Assembly (NCBI RefSeq): GCF_009828585.1
Contig: NZ_WSRZ01000002.1
Location: 62,001-126,000 of the forward strand
Source: Shewanella litoralis
Lineage (GTDB): Bacteria; Pseudomonadota; Gammaproteobacteria; Enterobacterales; Shewanellaceae
Direction of reading: 5' to 3'
Length of the DNA: 64,000 nt
The translations under genes were made by a program, and so were the position numbers. The notes under the pieces were generated by a model. The model was given only the letters and a program-made list of their open reading frames with translations, was not told where the DNA came from and made no database searches. Below, piece after piece: positions 47,113-59,290 of this stretch. How positions within the stretch are numbered: position 1 is the first letter of the stretch; each line of letters opens with the position of its first letter.

Positions 47113-47322
47113 TTAGCCATTAGGCTTACTGTCATCATCTTTAGTGTCTGACGGTTGGTCTGTGTCAGCGCTATTTTGCTTGGGTGTCGCCTTGTTGTCT
47201 TTTGGATCACCAAATTGTGGCATTTTAAATTTTGCTGAATACTTTAACACGGCAATATTACTGGCAATAACACCAAGCACTAGGATGATAATCAGCCAGA
47301 CTTCATAGCCTTCTAAACTCAT
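47113..47322 (-). CDS. DUF2897-like small membrane protein
   Basis: 69 aa with a single N-terminal membrane segment (VWLIIILVLGVIASNIAVLKY) and a charged, Pro/Asp/Lys-rich tail that is probably disordered (DPKDNKATPKQNSADTDQPSD). It resembles the DUF2897 family. GGAGTAACCC precedes the ATG. It lies 36 bases after kdsB on the same strand, in the same transcript up to the terminator. Function unknown. Confidence 0.78.
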   Translation of the reverse strand: MSLEGYEVWLIIILVLGVIASNIAVLKYSAKFKMPQFGDPKDNKATPKQNSADTDQPSDTKDDDSKPNG

Positions 47323-47358
47323 GGGTTACTCCTTGTTAATTGTGTGTGTCGGTAGCAT

Positions 47359-48096
47359 TTAATTTGCCGCTAAAATGCGCTCACATTTTTCAATATCGTC
47401 CGGCACGTCAACTTCAGGAGCGTTGTATTTACTGATAACGACTTTAATTTTATGGCCATTTTCTAATGCACGTAATTGCTCAAGCTTTTCGATGTCTTCT
47501 AGTCTGCCTACTGGTAATTTAGCAAATGCATTGATGAAACGCTTGGTATAAGCATAAACGCCAATGTGCTTATAAACAGGGTAGTCTTTAATGTCACGGC
47601 CAAATGGAATACGAGCACGAGAAAAGTACAATGCGTTGTGGTCGTTATCAAACACCACTTTAACGTGCATTGGGTCGTCTAATTCTTTTTCTTCGGTAAT
47701 TTGAAAGCCCAATGTGGCCATTTCAAATTCGCCCGGGTGTTGTTGAAACAAGCTCACCATTTGTTCAATTGAGCTTGGGTCAATAAGCGGTTGGTCACCT
47801 TGCAGGTTAATCACTAAATCATCTTCACCTAAACCTAAACGTTCAATGGCATCGTTAATGCGATCGGTACCCGATGCGGCATCAGGATCGGTCATGACCG
47901 CTTTACCGCCAAAGCCTTCAACAGTGTTCTTAATTCTGTCGTCATCAGTGGCAACGTAAATATTGTCAATGCCTTTAGCCAGTGCAGCACGCTCATACAC
48001 GCGTTGGATCATCGGCTTACCCGCAATGAGGGCGAGAGGTTTGCCAGGAAAACGACTTGAGCCATAACGTGCAGGAATGATAAGAGTAACGTTCAT
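47359..48096 (-). CDS. kdsB: 3-deoxy-manno-octulosonate cytidylyltransferase
   Basis: 245 aa, a nucleotidyltransferase that activates Kdo with CTP for lipopolysaccharide inner core. The N-terminal CTP motif is [25 protein letters not shown]; other blocks are [24 protein letters not shown] and [13 protein letters not shown] chose the ATG at 48096 with TAAGG eight bases upstream; nine in-frame codons before it lack family support. In Shewanella some KdsB enzymes act on the 8-amino sugar Kdo8N; the kdnAB genes for it are not in this window, so the substrate is open. Confidence 0.95.
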   Translation of the reverse strand: MNVTLIIPARYGSSRFPGKPLALIAGKPMIQRVYERAALAKGIDNIYVATDDDRIKNTVEGFGGKAVMTDPDAASGTDRINDAIERLGLGEDDLVINLQGDQPLIDPSSIEQMVSLFQQHPGEFEMATLGFQITEEKELDDPMHVKVVFDNDHNALYFSRARIPFGRDIKDYPVYKHIGVYAYTKRFINAFAKLPVGRLEDIEKLEQLRALENGHKIKVVISKYNAPEVDVPDDIEKCERILAAN

Positions 48097-48205
48097 TAAA
48101 TTAGCCTTACAGTTTGTCGACAATAGTGATTGAGGATAAACGACACCTCAATAACAAAATATGTTGTGAGTTAACCGCAACTTGGGTTAGCTGATGAGGT
48201 TTATT

Positions 48206-48501
48206 ATATACCCAAACAACCTGAAGATGCTCGATTTCAGCAAGAATTTACACGCGTTTAGACAAGGCATTGATTGCGGGTAATGGTTATTCCCTCTCCA
48301 AAATCAGCTAAATTAACAAAAGCCGCAGCATAAACGCGTGTAAAACTTGCCCTTTGGGAGTTTCACCGTGTTCCCAGGATTATTAAATCAAGAGCGTTGT
48401 TGCGTTAATTTATAAGGTACCTACATTACCGCATTAACGCGCCTAGTATTGAAAACACGGTGAAGCGCTGAAACACGGATCTTCAAGTTGATTGGGTATA
48501 T
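48206..48501. mobile_element. Miniature inverted-repeat element, intact copy
   Basis: 296 bases, the uninterrupted counterpart of the element at 12935-13542, well over 85 percent identical by eye in the parts shared. Ends read ATATACCCAAACAACC at the left and TTGATTGGGTATAT at the right. The same internal TTTACACGCGTTTA dyad is present. No reading frame is credible. It sits between kdsB and the carbonic anhydrase gene. Confidence 0.9.
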
Positions 48502-48635
48502 ACAAGGTAATATTTTAATCTGCATCTTTCGTTAATTCATTCCGACATCAAGGGATGGATGTTTAAAAAACTAGCGGTTGATATTGTTTTATTAAAAAGT
48601 TAACTCGCAAGAATTGACGCTTAACATAAACAAAA

Positions 48636-48669
48636 GCCTGCGAAATACCCTTTGTAGGATAATGCAGGC
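48636..48669 (-). terminator. Possible terminator after the carbonic anhydrase gene
   Basis: GCCTGC/GCAGGC forms a 6-bp outer stem with a long interior; on the minus strand it is followed by TTTTGTTT, 23 bases after the stop codon. The hairpin is weaker than others in the window. Confidence 0.5.
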
Positions 48670-48691
48670 CGATATTTAAGTGATGTGATAT

Positions 48692-49306
48692 TTACGGAAT
48701 ATTACGGCCATGGACACGGTCTACGGTTACGTCCAAGTCTGTAAGCAAGCCGTTATTAATGCCGTAGATCCAGCCATGAACGGCCACATCCTGGCCACGG
48801 TCCCATGCTTCTTGAATAATATTGGTTGATATCACGTTTGACACTTGCTCCATTACATTGAGTTCACATAAGCGGTCAAAACGCTGCTGTTCTGTCATGG
48901 GCTCAAGATCATCATGATGGATACGGTGAATGTCTCGTAGGTGGCCAAGCCAGTTATCGATTAATCCAAAACGCTTGGTGCCCATTGCGGCGCGTACACC
49001 ACCACAACCATAATGGCCAACAACCATAATGTGCTTAACTTTGAGCACATCAACCGCGTATTGCAATACAGATAAGCAATTCAAATCGGTGTGAATAACC
49101 ATGTTGGCGATATTACGGTGAACAAAGACTTCGCCGGGTAACAGGTCAATAATTTGGTTTGAAGGCACTCGGCTATCAGAGCAACCAATCCACAGGTATT
49201 CAGGATTTTGTTGCTTAGCAAGCTGTTCAAAAAAAGTAGGATCTTCTTTGTTGATCCGCTCTGCCCAACGGCGATTATTATCAAATAATGGTTTAAGGAG
49301 TTTCAT
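48692..49306 (-). CDS. can: Beta-class carbonic anhydrase
   Basis: 204 aa cytoplasmic zinc enzyme interconverting CO2 and bicarbonate. Zn ligands are Cys42 and Asp44 ([11 protein letters not shown]) and the His and Cys in [13 protein letters not shown]. The dyad Asp-Arg of CSDSR is intact. The N-terminal [23 protein letters not shown] is typical of E. coli Can. The length is near the family norm (about 220). It is a single gene between the miniature element and a hydrolase gene. Confidence 0.96.
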   Translation of the reverse strand: MKLLKPLFDNNRRWAERINKEDPTFFEQLAKQQNPEYLWIGCSDSRVPSNQIIDLLPGEVFVHRNIANMVIHTDLNCLSVLQYAVDVLKVKHIMVVGHYGCGGVRAAMGTKRFGLIDNWLGHLRDIHRIHHDDLEPMTEQQRFDRLCELNVMEQVSNVISTNIIQEAWDRGQDVAVHGWIYGINNGLLTDLDVTVDRVHGRNIP

Positions 49307-49415
49307 TGGTGCTCGGATTATTCAGTATTTTGTCTGTTAGGATTGACAGGCAATATGTCATTAAGTTACGAGTATATCAGCAATGTTTGTGGATCTGGTC
49401 TATCCATTTAGTGGA

Positions 49416-50264
49416 TTAATTAAAATTCACTTTACTCAAAAAATCAATAAGATGCTGATTGAACAAATCGGCTTTTTCAATATTCGCTAAATGGCCAGCC
49501 TGTTCGATATGCAGTAATTGGCTACCATCAATACAGTCGTGCATTAAGTAGCTTTCTAATGCAGTGCGAAGGTAGCCATTAAGACCGACAGCAACCAGTG
49601 TCGGTAAGGTTAAAGCCTCAACAGACTCTAAGGTATCGCGCTTAAAAATCGCCATGTTGGCAAACTTTAGTAATGGCTCAATTTGTTGCGCGTTAATGGC
49701 AATTAACTGTTGCTCAAACGCCTTGATGGCTTGAGCTAGGGCAATATTATGCTGGCTACTTTCATTAGCGTCTTTACTGAAAAACAATTCAGTTAAGCTT
49801 GCGGCTAGCGCTACAGGAACCGCTTGGGCATTGGCCACTTGCGCCATAAAGCCTTGATATTTTATACAGTTAACTTGTGGCTCAAAACCAACAAAACTGT
49901 TTAGCATCACTAAACCATGTATCCTAGCTGGGGCCAGCAATGCCATTTCTGCAGCAATGGCTCCGCCGCTGCCATGACCCACCAATGCAACATCGTTAAT
50001 TGCTAATGCATCAAGTAACTGTAAGACGTGATTGGCGACATCTTGTAAATTATTGCAACTAGCGGGTAAGGTTTGGCTTTGACCATGGCCCCAAAAGTCG
50101 ATTGCAATGCAACGATATTGTGTCGATAACGCATCTATTTGCGCTTGCCACATGTGGCTATTGGCTAATAAACCGTGGCAAAACACCACCACAGGGCCGC
50201 AGCCTTTATCAATATAATGCAGTGGCTGTTTGTCGATAATGATACTGGGTAGCAAGGTTGGCAT
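49416..50264 (-). CDS. Alpha/beta hydrolase-fold protein with altered nucleophile elbow
   Basis: 282 aa. The fold is clear: VVVFCHGLLANSHMWQAQIDAL (oxyanion), IAIDFWGHGQSQ, and a C-terminal EQAGHLANIEKADLFN with the catalytic His. The nucleophile position, however, reads VGHGSGGAIAAEMA (residues 95-108): compared with the usual G-H-S-x-G-G, Ser is replaced by Gly98 and a Ser follows at 99. The enzyme may be inactive, or use a shifted nucleophile. It lies 36 bases after the M15 peptidase gene, same strand. Substrate unknown. Confidence 0.85.
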   Translation of the reverse strand: MPTLLPSIIIDKQPLHYIDKGCGPVVVFCHGLLANSHMWQAQIDALSTQYRCIAIDFWGHGQSQTLPASCNNLQDVANHVLQLLDALAINDVALVGHGSGGAIAAEMALLAPARIHGLVMLNSFVGFEPQVNCIKYQGFMAQVANAQAVPVALAASLTELFFSKDANESSQHNIALAQAIKAFEQQLIAINAQQIEPLLKFANMAIFKRDTLESVEALTLPTLVAVGLNGYLRTALESYLMHDCIDGSQLLHIEQAGHLANIEKADLFNQHLIDFLSKVNFN

Positions 50265-50300
50265 AGCTGTTGGCTCGTCTATCTGGGCGACACGCAGGCG

Positions 50301-52473
<2,173 letters not shown>

Positions 52474-52616
52474 AAGAAAACTCCCTTTGTCGGTGAGGTA
52501 ATAAATGGTTTTAGCGACTGTGTAGAGGCTAGGCCGTTGTTGCTAAAAATGATGCTGATATTGTGGCATTGAGTCGCAGCATGAACAAGGCTAATGCAGG
52601 TATTTGAATAGATTTC

Positions 52617-52648
52617 ACAAAATGCAAGCCAAGGTGCTTGCATTTTGT
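52617..52648 (-). terminator. Probable terminator after crr
   Basis: A 13-bp perfect stem (ACAAAATGCAAGC/GCTTGCATTTTGT) with a 6-base loop, 46 bases after the crr stop on the minus strand. The U stretch is inside the stem, so termination may be incomplete. Confidence 0.6.
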
Positions 52649-52693
52649 TCATGGGCGGCGGTAAAACCATCATAAGTGATGGAGCGCAATAGC

Positions 52694-53203
52694 TTACATT
52701 TGTACGGTAAAAATCACGTCTTTACCCGCAATAACGCTGCCTTGAGCTTTTTCTAACTTGGTGATGTCTTCCATGTTAGCCAATACCACAGGGGTGAGTA
52801 AACTTTCGACATTGTCGCGTAAAAAGGCTAAGTCAAATGACAAAATAGGCTGGCCTGCTTTTACCTGTTGCCCTTCTTCGGCTAACCGTTTAAAGCCATT
52901 GCCTCTGAGTTCAACTGTGCCTACACCAAAGTGGACAAATAGCTCGAGACCTTGTGGCGACTCAATACTAAATGCATGGTTGGTTTCAAATATTTTACCT
53001 ATGGTGCCGTCAATGGGGGCAACAATAAATTCGCCTTTAGGATCGATGGCTATCCCATCGCCCACGATTTTTTCGGCAAAAACAACATCGGGTACTTTCT
53101 CAATGGCAACAATCTCACCGGATACCGGTGCCAAAATAGCAATGCCGCCCGTTAATTGTGGCTGACCTGAAATAAGTCGTCTAATACGGCTTAAAAATCC
53201 CAT
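52694..53203 (-). CDS. crr: Glucose-specific PTS EIIA component
   Basis: EIIA-Glc, 169 aa, a cytoplasmic phosphocarrier and, in enterics, a regulator of adenylate cyclase and inducer exclusion. The beta-sandwich blocks are ILAPVSGEIVAIEKVPDVVFAEKIVGDGIAI and TIGKIFETNHAFSIES; the phospho-His is in GLELFVHFGVGTVEL. It is 69 bases after ptsI in a ptsHI-crr operon. The length matches E. coli Crr. Confidence 0.96.
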   Translation of the reverse strand: MGFLSRIRRLISGQPQLTGGIAILAPVSGEIVAIEKVPDVVFAEKIVGDGIAIDPKGEFIVAPIDGTIGKIFETNHAFSIESPQGLELFVHFGVGTVELRGNGFKRLAEEGQQVKAGQPILSFDLAFLRDNVESLLTPVVLANMEDITKLEKAQGSVIAGKDVIFTVQM

Positions 53204-53272
53204 AAGAAAAAGCCCCTTTTATTAATATTTTTATGTGTTTAATTGTAAACAGCTCTGCCAACTTTACCAGTT

Positions 53273-54988
53273 TTAAATGTAATTAATAGTGCTTATAGCT
53301 GTGCGGATATCATCTATACGCGTTAATGCAGATACCGTTTGTGCATGTTTAACAAAATCGTGATAACGGCCTTTGACCAGCACGGCTTTCACTTCGAGTA
53401 AGTTTGTTGGGTTAATACTGATTTCATCTAACCCTAGTCCAACTAATAGGGGTAAGACTTGTGGATCGCTGCCAAGTTCACCACATAAAGACACCTTAAC
53501 CTTGGCGTGTTTACATAACGTGATGGTCATTGAAATTAACTGAATGACTGCCGGTGATAACGCCGGATACTGCTTGGCTAAATGTGGATTAGTCCGATCT
53601 GCGGCCAGAGTGTATTGGGTTAAATCGTTAGTGCCAATACTAACAAAATCAAGTAAGGGTAACATACTGGACAGGTTCAACACTGCGGCAGGCGTTTCAA
53701 CCACAATGCCTAAACTCAGTTCACCAAAGCCTTTTTCTTGTTCAATTAATTGTGCTTTAGCGCGTTCAATTAATGCTAAGGCGCCTTCAAGTTCTTCAAT
53801 TTGACTCACCATTGGGAACATTAATCTGATTTGACCGTGATTGGCGGCGCGAAGTACTGCTTTAACTTGGGTAATAAAGGTGTCTGGATGTGTCAGGCTA
53901 TAACGGATCCCACGAATGCCCAGTGCTGGGTTATCTTCGGGGGATTGTTGTAAATAGGGGATCTCTTTGTCTGCACCAATATCAAAAGTGCGAATAGACA
54001 AGACTTGTCCTTGCAAGCTGTGTAAGGCATCACAATACAGTTTGTACTGCTGTTGTTCATCCGGTAATGCCTTGGCGTTCATCAACAAAAACTCGGTTCT
54101 AAATAACCCAATTCCTTGAGCGCCGACATCAGTCACATGGGATATTTCACTTAAATTACCGACGTTTGCGAGCAAGGTAATTGCGTGGCCATCTAGGGTG
54201 GCGCTGGGTTTATCTTTATATGCAGTCAGTGCCTGGCGACGAAGTTGTTCTTGCTGTTGTTTTTGCTGTAATTGTTCAAATACCGCAATACTAGGCGCAA
54301 TATGCAGCTCGCCAGACATGCCATCTAATACCAGCTGTTCACCATCTTTAATTTTTACAGGACGTTGAGAAAACTGATAATTGAGCAGCGCTGGAATACC
54401 CGCGGCGCGAGCTAAAATAGCAGTGTGACTAGTTAATCCGCCCGCTTCTAGTACGATGCCGGTAATGTGTTTAAGTGGCAAAATGGCAAATTCTGCAGGG
54501 GTTAAATCGTCTGCTAATAAAATGGTGTCTTCGGTGAGAGTTGATAAGTCCCACTGTAAATGGCCATGTAGTGCACTTGTTAACCGTTTGGCTAAGCACA
54601 GAATATCGTTGCTGCGGTTAGCCAGGTATGGGTCATCTAACTCAGCTAATTCAGCGGCTTGTTGATTGAATATTCTATCGATTGCTACCGACGCGCACAC
54701 TTTAAACTGCACAATATGTTGTTGTAATTGTTGTTGTAACTCTTCATCTTCGAGCAGCATGATATCAGCATCGATAAGCTGAAAATTGTCACATTCTTGG
54801 CATAAATGACGTTGGCAATGTTGTAAATGGTGGATGAGCAGGTCAATGGCATGGGTTAATTGCAGTTGTTGTTGGCTTATTTGTTCTGCATTAAGAAGTT
54901 TAAAGTCCAATGGCGGCATCTGTGAGGTCATGGTTAATGCCTTACCAAATGCAATGCCAGCAGAAACCACAATTCCATTGAATGACAT
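53273..54988 (-). CDS. ptsI: PTS enzyme I (PEP-protein phosphotransferase)
   Basis: 571 aa, which transfers phosphate from PEP to HPr. The phosphorylated His is in LEAGGLTSHTAILARAAGIPALL, and the PEP-binding TIM barrel shows GIGLFRTEFLLMNA, LSIRTFDIGADKEIPYL, LMFPMVSQIEEL, VSIGTNDLTQYTLAADR and the catalytic Cys in VSLCGELGSDPQ. The length matches E. coli EI (575 aa). The ptsH start lies 11 bases upstream. No sugar-specific EIIBC is nearby. Confidence 0.97.
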   Translation of the reverse strand: MSFNGIVVSAGIAFGKALTMTSQMPPLDFKLLNAEQISQQQLQLTHAIDLLIHHLQHCQRHLCQECDNFQLIDADIMLLEDEELQQQLQQHIVQFKVCASVAIDRIFNQQAAELAELDDPYLANRSNDILCLAKRLTSALHGHLQWDLSTLTEDTILLADDLTPAEFAILPLKHITGIVLEAGGLTSHTAILARAAGIPALLNYQFSQRPVKIKDGEQLVLDGMSGELHIAPSIAVFEQLQQKQQQEQLRRQALTAYKDKPSATLDGHAITLLANVGNLSEISHVTDVGAQGIGLFRTEFLLMNAKALPDEQQQYKLYCDALHSLQGQVLSIRTFDIGADKEIPYLQQSPEDNPALGIRGIRYSLTHPDTFITQVKAVLRAANHGQIRLMFPMVSQIEELEGALALIERAKAQLIEQEKGFGELSLGIVVETPAAVLNLSSMLPLLDFVSIGTNDLTQYTLAADRTNPHLAKQYPALSPAVIQLISMTITLCKHAKVKVSLCGELGSDPQVLPLLVGLGLDEISINPTNLLEVKAVLVKGRYHDFVKHAQTVSALTRIDDIRTAISTINYI

Positions 54989-54999
54989 AAACTTTCCTG

Positions 55000-55257
55000 T
55001 TAACTGAGTACTTCCAGCAAGGAAGCTATTTTATCGACTGCCGCCTGCGCTTGTTCTCCAGTGGCAAATACCGTTACAGACACACCTTGATATAAACCGA
55101 GTGTCTGCAATTTAAATAAACTTTTTGCACTGGCCTGCTTGCCATTGCACTCTACTATTACATCACAGGCAAACGTTTTCGCTTCTTTTACGAGTAATGC
55201 TGCAGGGCGCGTGTGAATGCCATGAGGTGCGACAATCGTAACCGTTTTTTGATACAT
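55000..55257 (-). CDS. ptsH: PTS phosphocarrier protein HPr
   Basis: 85 aa, the phosphocarrier between enzyme I and the EIIA proteins. The phospho-His is residue 15 (APHGIHTRPAAL), and the regulatory-type Ser is residue 46 in SAKSLFKLQTLGL. I chose the ATG at 55257 because it restores the canonical His15/Ser46 numbering; an ATG five codons earlier is in frame, and neither has a good ribosome site. It is the first gene of ptsH-ptsI-crr. Confidence 0.94.
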   Translation of the reverse strand: MYQKTVTIVAPHGIHTRPAALLVKEAKTFACDVIVECNGKQASAKSLFKLQTLGLYQGVSVTVFATGEQAQAAVDKIASLLEVLS

Positions 55258-55511
55258 AGAGAAAATACTCATTAATGAATGACAACTAAATACTCATTTA
55301 ACGCTATCTTTCAAATGCTTACATAATCACTTTTTTGTGAGTCGTGTGTAGAATAAGCCAGAAAAACCAAGGTATTCAATCTGAAGCGCTTAATATACCC
55401 TAAAGTGTGCAGGGCTAAAAGTGATGCTCGGCGCAAAGTCTGTTGCTGGGCAGTTGGGATGATTAATCGTTATGCCAGCAAGGTCAATATCTGGCATAAC
55501 GATTTACAGGA

Positions 55512-57122
55512 TTAGATCTTAAATTGGCCTAAGGTATGGCTCATGTCTTTACTAACACGTTGAAGGGACTGCGCTGCGTGTGCATGGGTTTCATTGGCGC
55601 TCAGTGACAATTCAGTCAATTCTGAAATAGTGGTGACATTACGGTTAATATCTTCAGTCACCAACGCTTGCTCTTCCGTTGCACTGGCAAGTTGTGCTGT
55701 CATATTACTGATATTGTCGATAAGCGTTAAAATCTCAGCGATGGCGTCACTCGATTGAATCGCTTTAGTTTGTAATTGCGCTGACTGTTGTTGGGTATGG
55801 GTATTACTGTCAATAACCGATTGAATGCCTTGTTGGATTTGATTGACAATTTTATTGATTTCATTGGTGGATGATTGAGTGCGGTTAGCTAATGCGCGCA
55901 CTTCATCGGCAACTACGGCAAACCCACGCCCATGTTCACCGGCTCGTGCGGCTTCAATTGCCGCGTTTAATGCCAACAGATTCGTTTGGTCGGCAATACT
56001 GCCAATGACATCTAAAATACTGCCAATTTCAGCAGATGACTGGCTTAAACTTAAGGTGACTTTTTCAGACTGTTTTAGCTCGCTCACTAAGCTGTCTGTA
56101 TGTTCAACGGTTTGACGCATTAATTGCTGATTTTGCAAAGCCTGATGTTTAACATTATTTGCACCTTGTGCGGCATCTTGAGTATTACGTGCCATTTCTT
56201 GGCTAGTGGACAACATTTGATTAATCGCAGTGGCGACACTTTGGGTTTCATTGTTCACCTGAGCCGCACTCTGGTTGGATTCGGTAACCGTACCTAACAG
56301 ATGAAGCGCCTCATCTTGCAAGTTAACCCCCAGAGGCTGTAAATGGGCGACCATGTCAGCTATTTTTATCACAAACTGATTAAATTCATGGGCCATTTGG
56401 GCCACTTCATCATTGCCCTGTGTCGATAAGCGTTGAGTGAGATCGCCTTCACCTTTAGCTATTTGCTCCATTGCGTGAATTGCCGCTTTTAAGGGTTGGG
56501 TGATCGAGTGATTCAATAATAAAAAGAAGGCAAAAATCGGTACCGAAATAATCATCATGATAATTAAATAATCAATAATGATGCCGGTCATACTTTGATT
56601 TACATCCTGTAAACTGGCCTGGGTGATGAGTGTCCAACGATGACTCGGGAAATAAAGGGCTGTTGCTAACACTGTTTGAGCACTATTGTCTGCAGCGTTA
56701 ATCGTCAATTGCGTTTGAGTTATGCTTTGCTTGGCATCATTTAGCAGTTGAGTCAGCATACTGCTACTGGCGCCGTGAGCTAATGCACTGACCGGCTGAC
56801 CTACCGTCGCTGGGGTGACACTGTCAATTAGCACCTTTTGCTGCTCATCAACAACCCATAAGCCTACATGATCATTTAACTTAATCTCGGCAATGACCGT
56901 TAATAACTCCGTATCAGAGAGCGATTGATGCTGTTGTATTGCGTCAAGACTACTGCTGAGCAATGACACTTGCGCTGTCAGTTGCTTTTGTTTTTGTTCA
57001 ACTAAATGATTGTATTGTTCTTTAACGGAAAAAGTGCCAAACACAACAGTGCCAATCGCCGCCAGTATGAGCATAATGAAAAGCCGTTTCAAAATGGTTA
57101 AACGTCTCAATAATTCAATCAT
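55512..57122 (-). CDS. Methyl-accepting chemotaxis protein
   Basis: 536 aa transducer. An N-terminal membrane segment (about 12-30) and a second one (about 182-203) enclose a periplasmic domain of about 150 residues with a single-cache-like pattern ([18 protein letters not shown]). HAMP follows (about 205-260; [30 protein letters not shown]), then a cytoplasmic signalling domain with the conserved hairpin [37 protein letters not shown]. No C-terminal CheR pentapeptide is seen. The ligand is unknown. The neighbour upstream is a CheX-like DUF3334 gene, divergently transcribed. Confidence 0.93.
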   Translation of the reverse strand: MIELLRRLTILKRLFIMLILAAIGTVVFGTFSVKEQYNHLVEQKQKQLTAQVSLLSSSLDAIQQHQSLSDTELLTVIAEIKLNDHVGLWVVDEQQKVLIDSVTPATVGQPVSALAHGASSSMLTQLLNDAKQSITQTQLTINAADNSAQTVLATALYFPSHRWTLITQASLQDVNQSMTGIIIDYLIIMMIISVPIFAFFLLLNHSITQPLKAAIHAMEQIAKGEGDLTQRLSTQGNDEVAQMAHEFNQFVIKIADMVAHLQPLGVNLQDEALHLLGTVTESNQSAAQVNNETQSVATAINQMLSTSQEMARNTQDAAQGANNVKHQALQNQQLMRQTVEHTDSLVSELKQSEKVTLSLSQSSAEIGSILDVIGSIADQTNLLALNAAIEAARAGEHGRGFAVVADEVRALANRTQSSTNEINKIVNQIQQGIQSVIDSNTHTQQQSAQLQTKAIQSSDAIAEILTLIDNISNMTAQLASATEEQALVTEDINRNVTTISELTELSLSANETHAHAAQSLQRVSKDMSHTLGQFKI

Positions 57123-57397
57123 TTATATTCCTAAAGTACATATCCATATAGAGTGTTCGAATTATAATGGTAATACGCTAAAATTTAACTGTTAATGTGT
57201 ATTTTTGTGAGCAAACAACGCTTATTTACAATTGTGTAGCGTGAGTAAAGAACCTTTTAAAAACACCTGTATATCATGCGGTTAATCACATTTATGATGT
57301 GTTTGATTATTAAACATGCTAATCAATTGTTTTAATTTTGATTTTTTTACGTTTTACCCGCAAGATTAGTCTAAATAACGAAAAAGGTATTAAAGCC

Positions 57398-58108
57398 ATG
57401 AATTCTTCTCACACTGTTAATAACGACGACATTCTTTTAAAGCTGTGCCATTCAGTTTCTCATGTGTTGTCGAGCACTAGCGCCAGCAGAGTTAGCCATG
57501 CCGGTATGGTGCAAAGTATTTCTCGTACTCGCTTAAAGCCTGATCTGGGTTGTTTTTCGATATTTGATGGCGGGTTTTCTGGTCTAGTTGTTATCAACTT
57601 TTCGGCCGATGCCGCCATTGAAATTTATCGTCGTTATATGATCCACATGGGGATGCCTGAGTCTGAGTTGGCGTTTTCACACACATCAGATGATGTGAGC
57701 AATGTGATGGGCGAGTTGATGAACCAAATTTTGGGCGATTTTATCGGTAAAATCTCAAAAGAATTACAAACATCGATCAGTCAAAGCCAGCCTAAAATGC
57801 TAACCATTAATAAAGAATTAACGATATCGGTAGATACTAATCTTGATAATGCCGTCGCAAGACGCGTGTCATTTAAAACTGAAAATAACCATATTTTCTA
57901 CCTTGAGTTTGCCATGGACCAAACCGAATTTATTCGTTCGGCCGATTTTGAAATGGACGAAGAGTTTGACCCTGACTCGCTAATTGAAGCACACCGTAAG
58001 ACATTGACCACAAAGCCTGCAAAATCGAAAGACATGCTAAACGATCCCAATGTAAAAGGGCTTGTGGTTGACGATGCGGATGATTTACTCAGTGAGCTTG
58101 GTTTATAG
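57398..58108 (+). CDS. DUF3334-like protein with CheX/CheC-type motif
   Basis: 236 aa soluble protein, resembling DUF3334. Between residues 102 and 132 it carries E-x2-N-x22-P in NVMGELMNQILGDF...SQP (Glu106, Asn109, Pro132), the pattern of the CheC/CheX/FliY phosphatases; the first position is Asn102 rather than Asp or Ser. The C-terminus is acidic (VVDDADDLLSELGL). Dephosphorylation of CheY or another receiver is a plausible inference, supported by the adjacent chemotaxis receptor gene. I chose the ATG at 57398 with AAAAAGG upstream. Some family members may lack activity. Confidence 0.75.
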   Translation: MNSSHTVNNDDILLKLCHSVSHVLSSTSASRVSHAGMVQSISRTRLKPDLGCFSIFDGGFSGLVVINFSADAAIEIYRRYMIHMGMPESELAFSHTSDDVSNVMGELMNQILGDFIGKISKELQTSISQSQPKMLTINKELTISVDTNLDNAVARRVSFKTENNHIFYLEFAMDQTEFIRSADFEMDEEFDPDSLIEAHRKTLTTKPAKSKDMLNDPNVKGLVVDDADDLLSELGL

Positions 58109-58159
58109 TCAATGTAAGGCAACGACAATAATAACAATAACAAAAGGTGATGGATAACA

Positions 58160-59194
58160 ATGACCTCAAAAGCGACCTCTATTGATATCGCATATAAGGC
58201 CGGCGTGTCGCAATCGACAGTGTCTAGAGCGTTAAGAAATAGCCCGTTGGTGAACCTAGAAACTCGCCAACGTATTCAAGCCATTGCCAAAGAGTTGAAT
58301 TATAAAGTCGATAAAAACGCCAGTAATTTACGCACTCAAAATAGCCTAACCTTAGCCTTGTTGATTTGTGAAGACCCCACAAACGACGACTCTATGATCA
58401 ATCCGTTCTTTTTATCCATGCTTGGGTCAATTACCCGCGCAACAGCGCGCCAAGGCTATGATTTATTGGTGTCGTTTCAACAATTGTCGTCAGACTGGCA
58501 CGCCGATTATGAAGACAGCAACAAAGCCGATGGCATCATTTTACTCGGTTATGGCGATTACATGGACTATGCCCATAAGCTGGAAACCTTGATTGAAAAA
58601 AACACCCACTTTGTCATTTGGGGGGCAGAGCACAACAATAAAGCCGTATTATCGATTGGTTGTGATAATCATCAGGGCGGGGTGATTGCCACTGAACATT
58701 TATTAAGTCTTGGTCACCGCCATATCGCTTTTTTGGGTGATGCCTCAGGACACAGCCCTGAATTTCGTGACCGATACTTAGGCCATGTTGATGCGCTAAG
58801 TGCGGCAGGGGTTCAAGCCGACAAGCAATTACAATATCATGCGATTAATACCGAGGCATCAGGGTATGAGGCTGCCATTGCCTTGCTTGACAGTGGCGCC
58901 CAGTTTGAAGCCATTTTTACCGCAAGCGATCTCATTGCTATTGGTGCAATACGTGCGTTAAAAAAGCGTGGTGTGTTAGTGCCAGAGCAGGTTGCTGTAG
59001 TGGGGTATGACGATATTCCAGTAGCGAGTTTTGCCAACCCTGCGCTCACCACAGTAAAACAAGATACACAGTTTGCCGGTGAGATTTTAGTTGAAAGCGT
59101 GCTGAAATTAATCCGCGGCCAAGAAGTGAGCCAACGATTAATTAAAACCAGTTTAGTGGTTCGCAGCTCATGCGGTGCTAAGGTAGACGAATAA
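58160..59194 (+). CDS. LacI-family transcriptional regulator
   Basis: 344 aa. The N-terminal helix-turn-helix is SIDIAYKAGVSQSTVSRALRNSPLVNLETRQRIQ, followed by the LacI hinge region (NYKVDKNASNLRTQNS) and a periplasmic-binding-protein fold effector domain (GCDNHQGGVIATEHLLSLGHRHIAFLGD; FTASDLIAIGAIRALKKRG; VAVVGYDDIPVASFANPALTTVKQD). It stands 51 bases after the DUF3334 gene. It is near the glucoamylase and sugar transporter genes, so a maltodextrin-type effector is inferred, in line with the MalR described for Shewanella. No operator is certain. Confidence 0.93.
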   Translation: MTSKATSIDIAYKAGVSQSTVSRALRNSPLVNLETRQRIQAIAKELNYKVDKNASNLRTQNSLTLALLICEDPTNDDSMINPFFLSMLGSITRATARQGYDLLVSFQQLSSDWHADYEDSNKADGIILLGYGDYMDYAHKLETLIEKNTHFVIWGAEHNNKAVLSIGCDNHQGGVIATEHLLSLGHRHIAFLGDASGHSPEFRDRYLGHVDALSAAGVQADKQLQYHAINTEASGYEAAIALLDSGAQFEAIFTASDLIAIGAIRALKKRGVLVPEQVAVVGYDDIPVASFANPALTTVKQDTQFAGEILVESVLKLIRGQEVSQRLIKTSLVVRSSCGAKVDE

Positions 59195-59290
59195 GCGAGC
59201 CGTCGTTGACGATTGATAATGGCTAAAAAACACAATAATTAATACAACATCACACACTCTATTTTTGATTGATAAAGGACACAAGCAATT

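Larger units (their letters stand above)
48097..48691. other. Intergenic region upstream of kdsB holding a miniature element
   Basis: 595 bases without a gene. About half is the intact miniature element at 48206-48501. Left of it are the kdsB promoter region and start; right of it is a weak terminator for the carbonic anhydrase gene (48636-48669). Confidence 0.7.
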
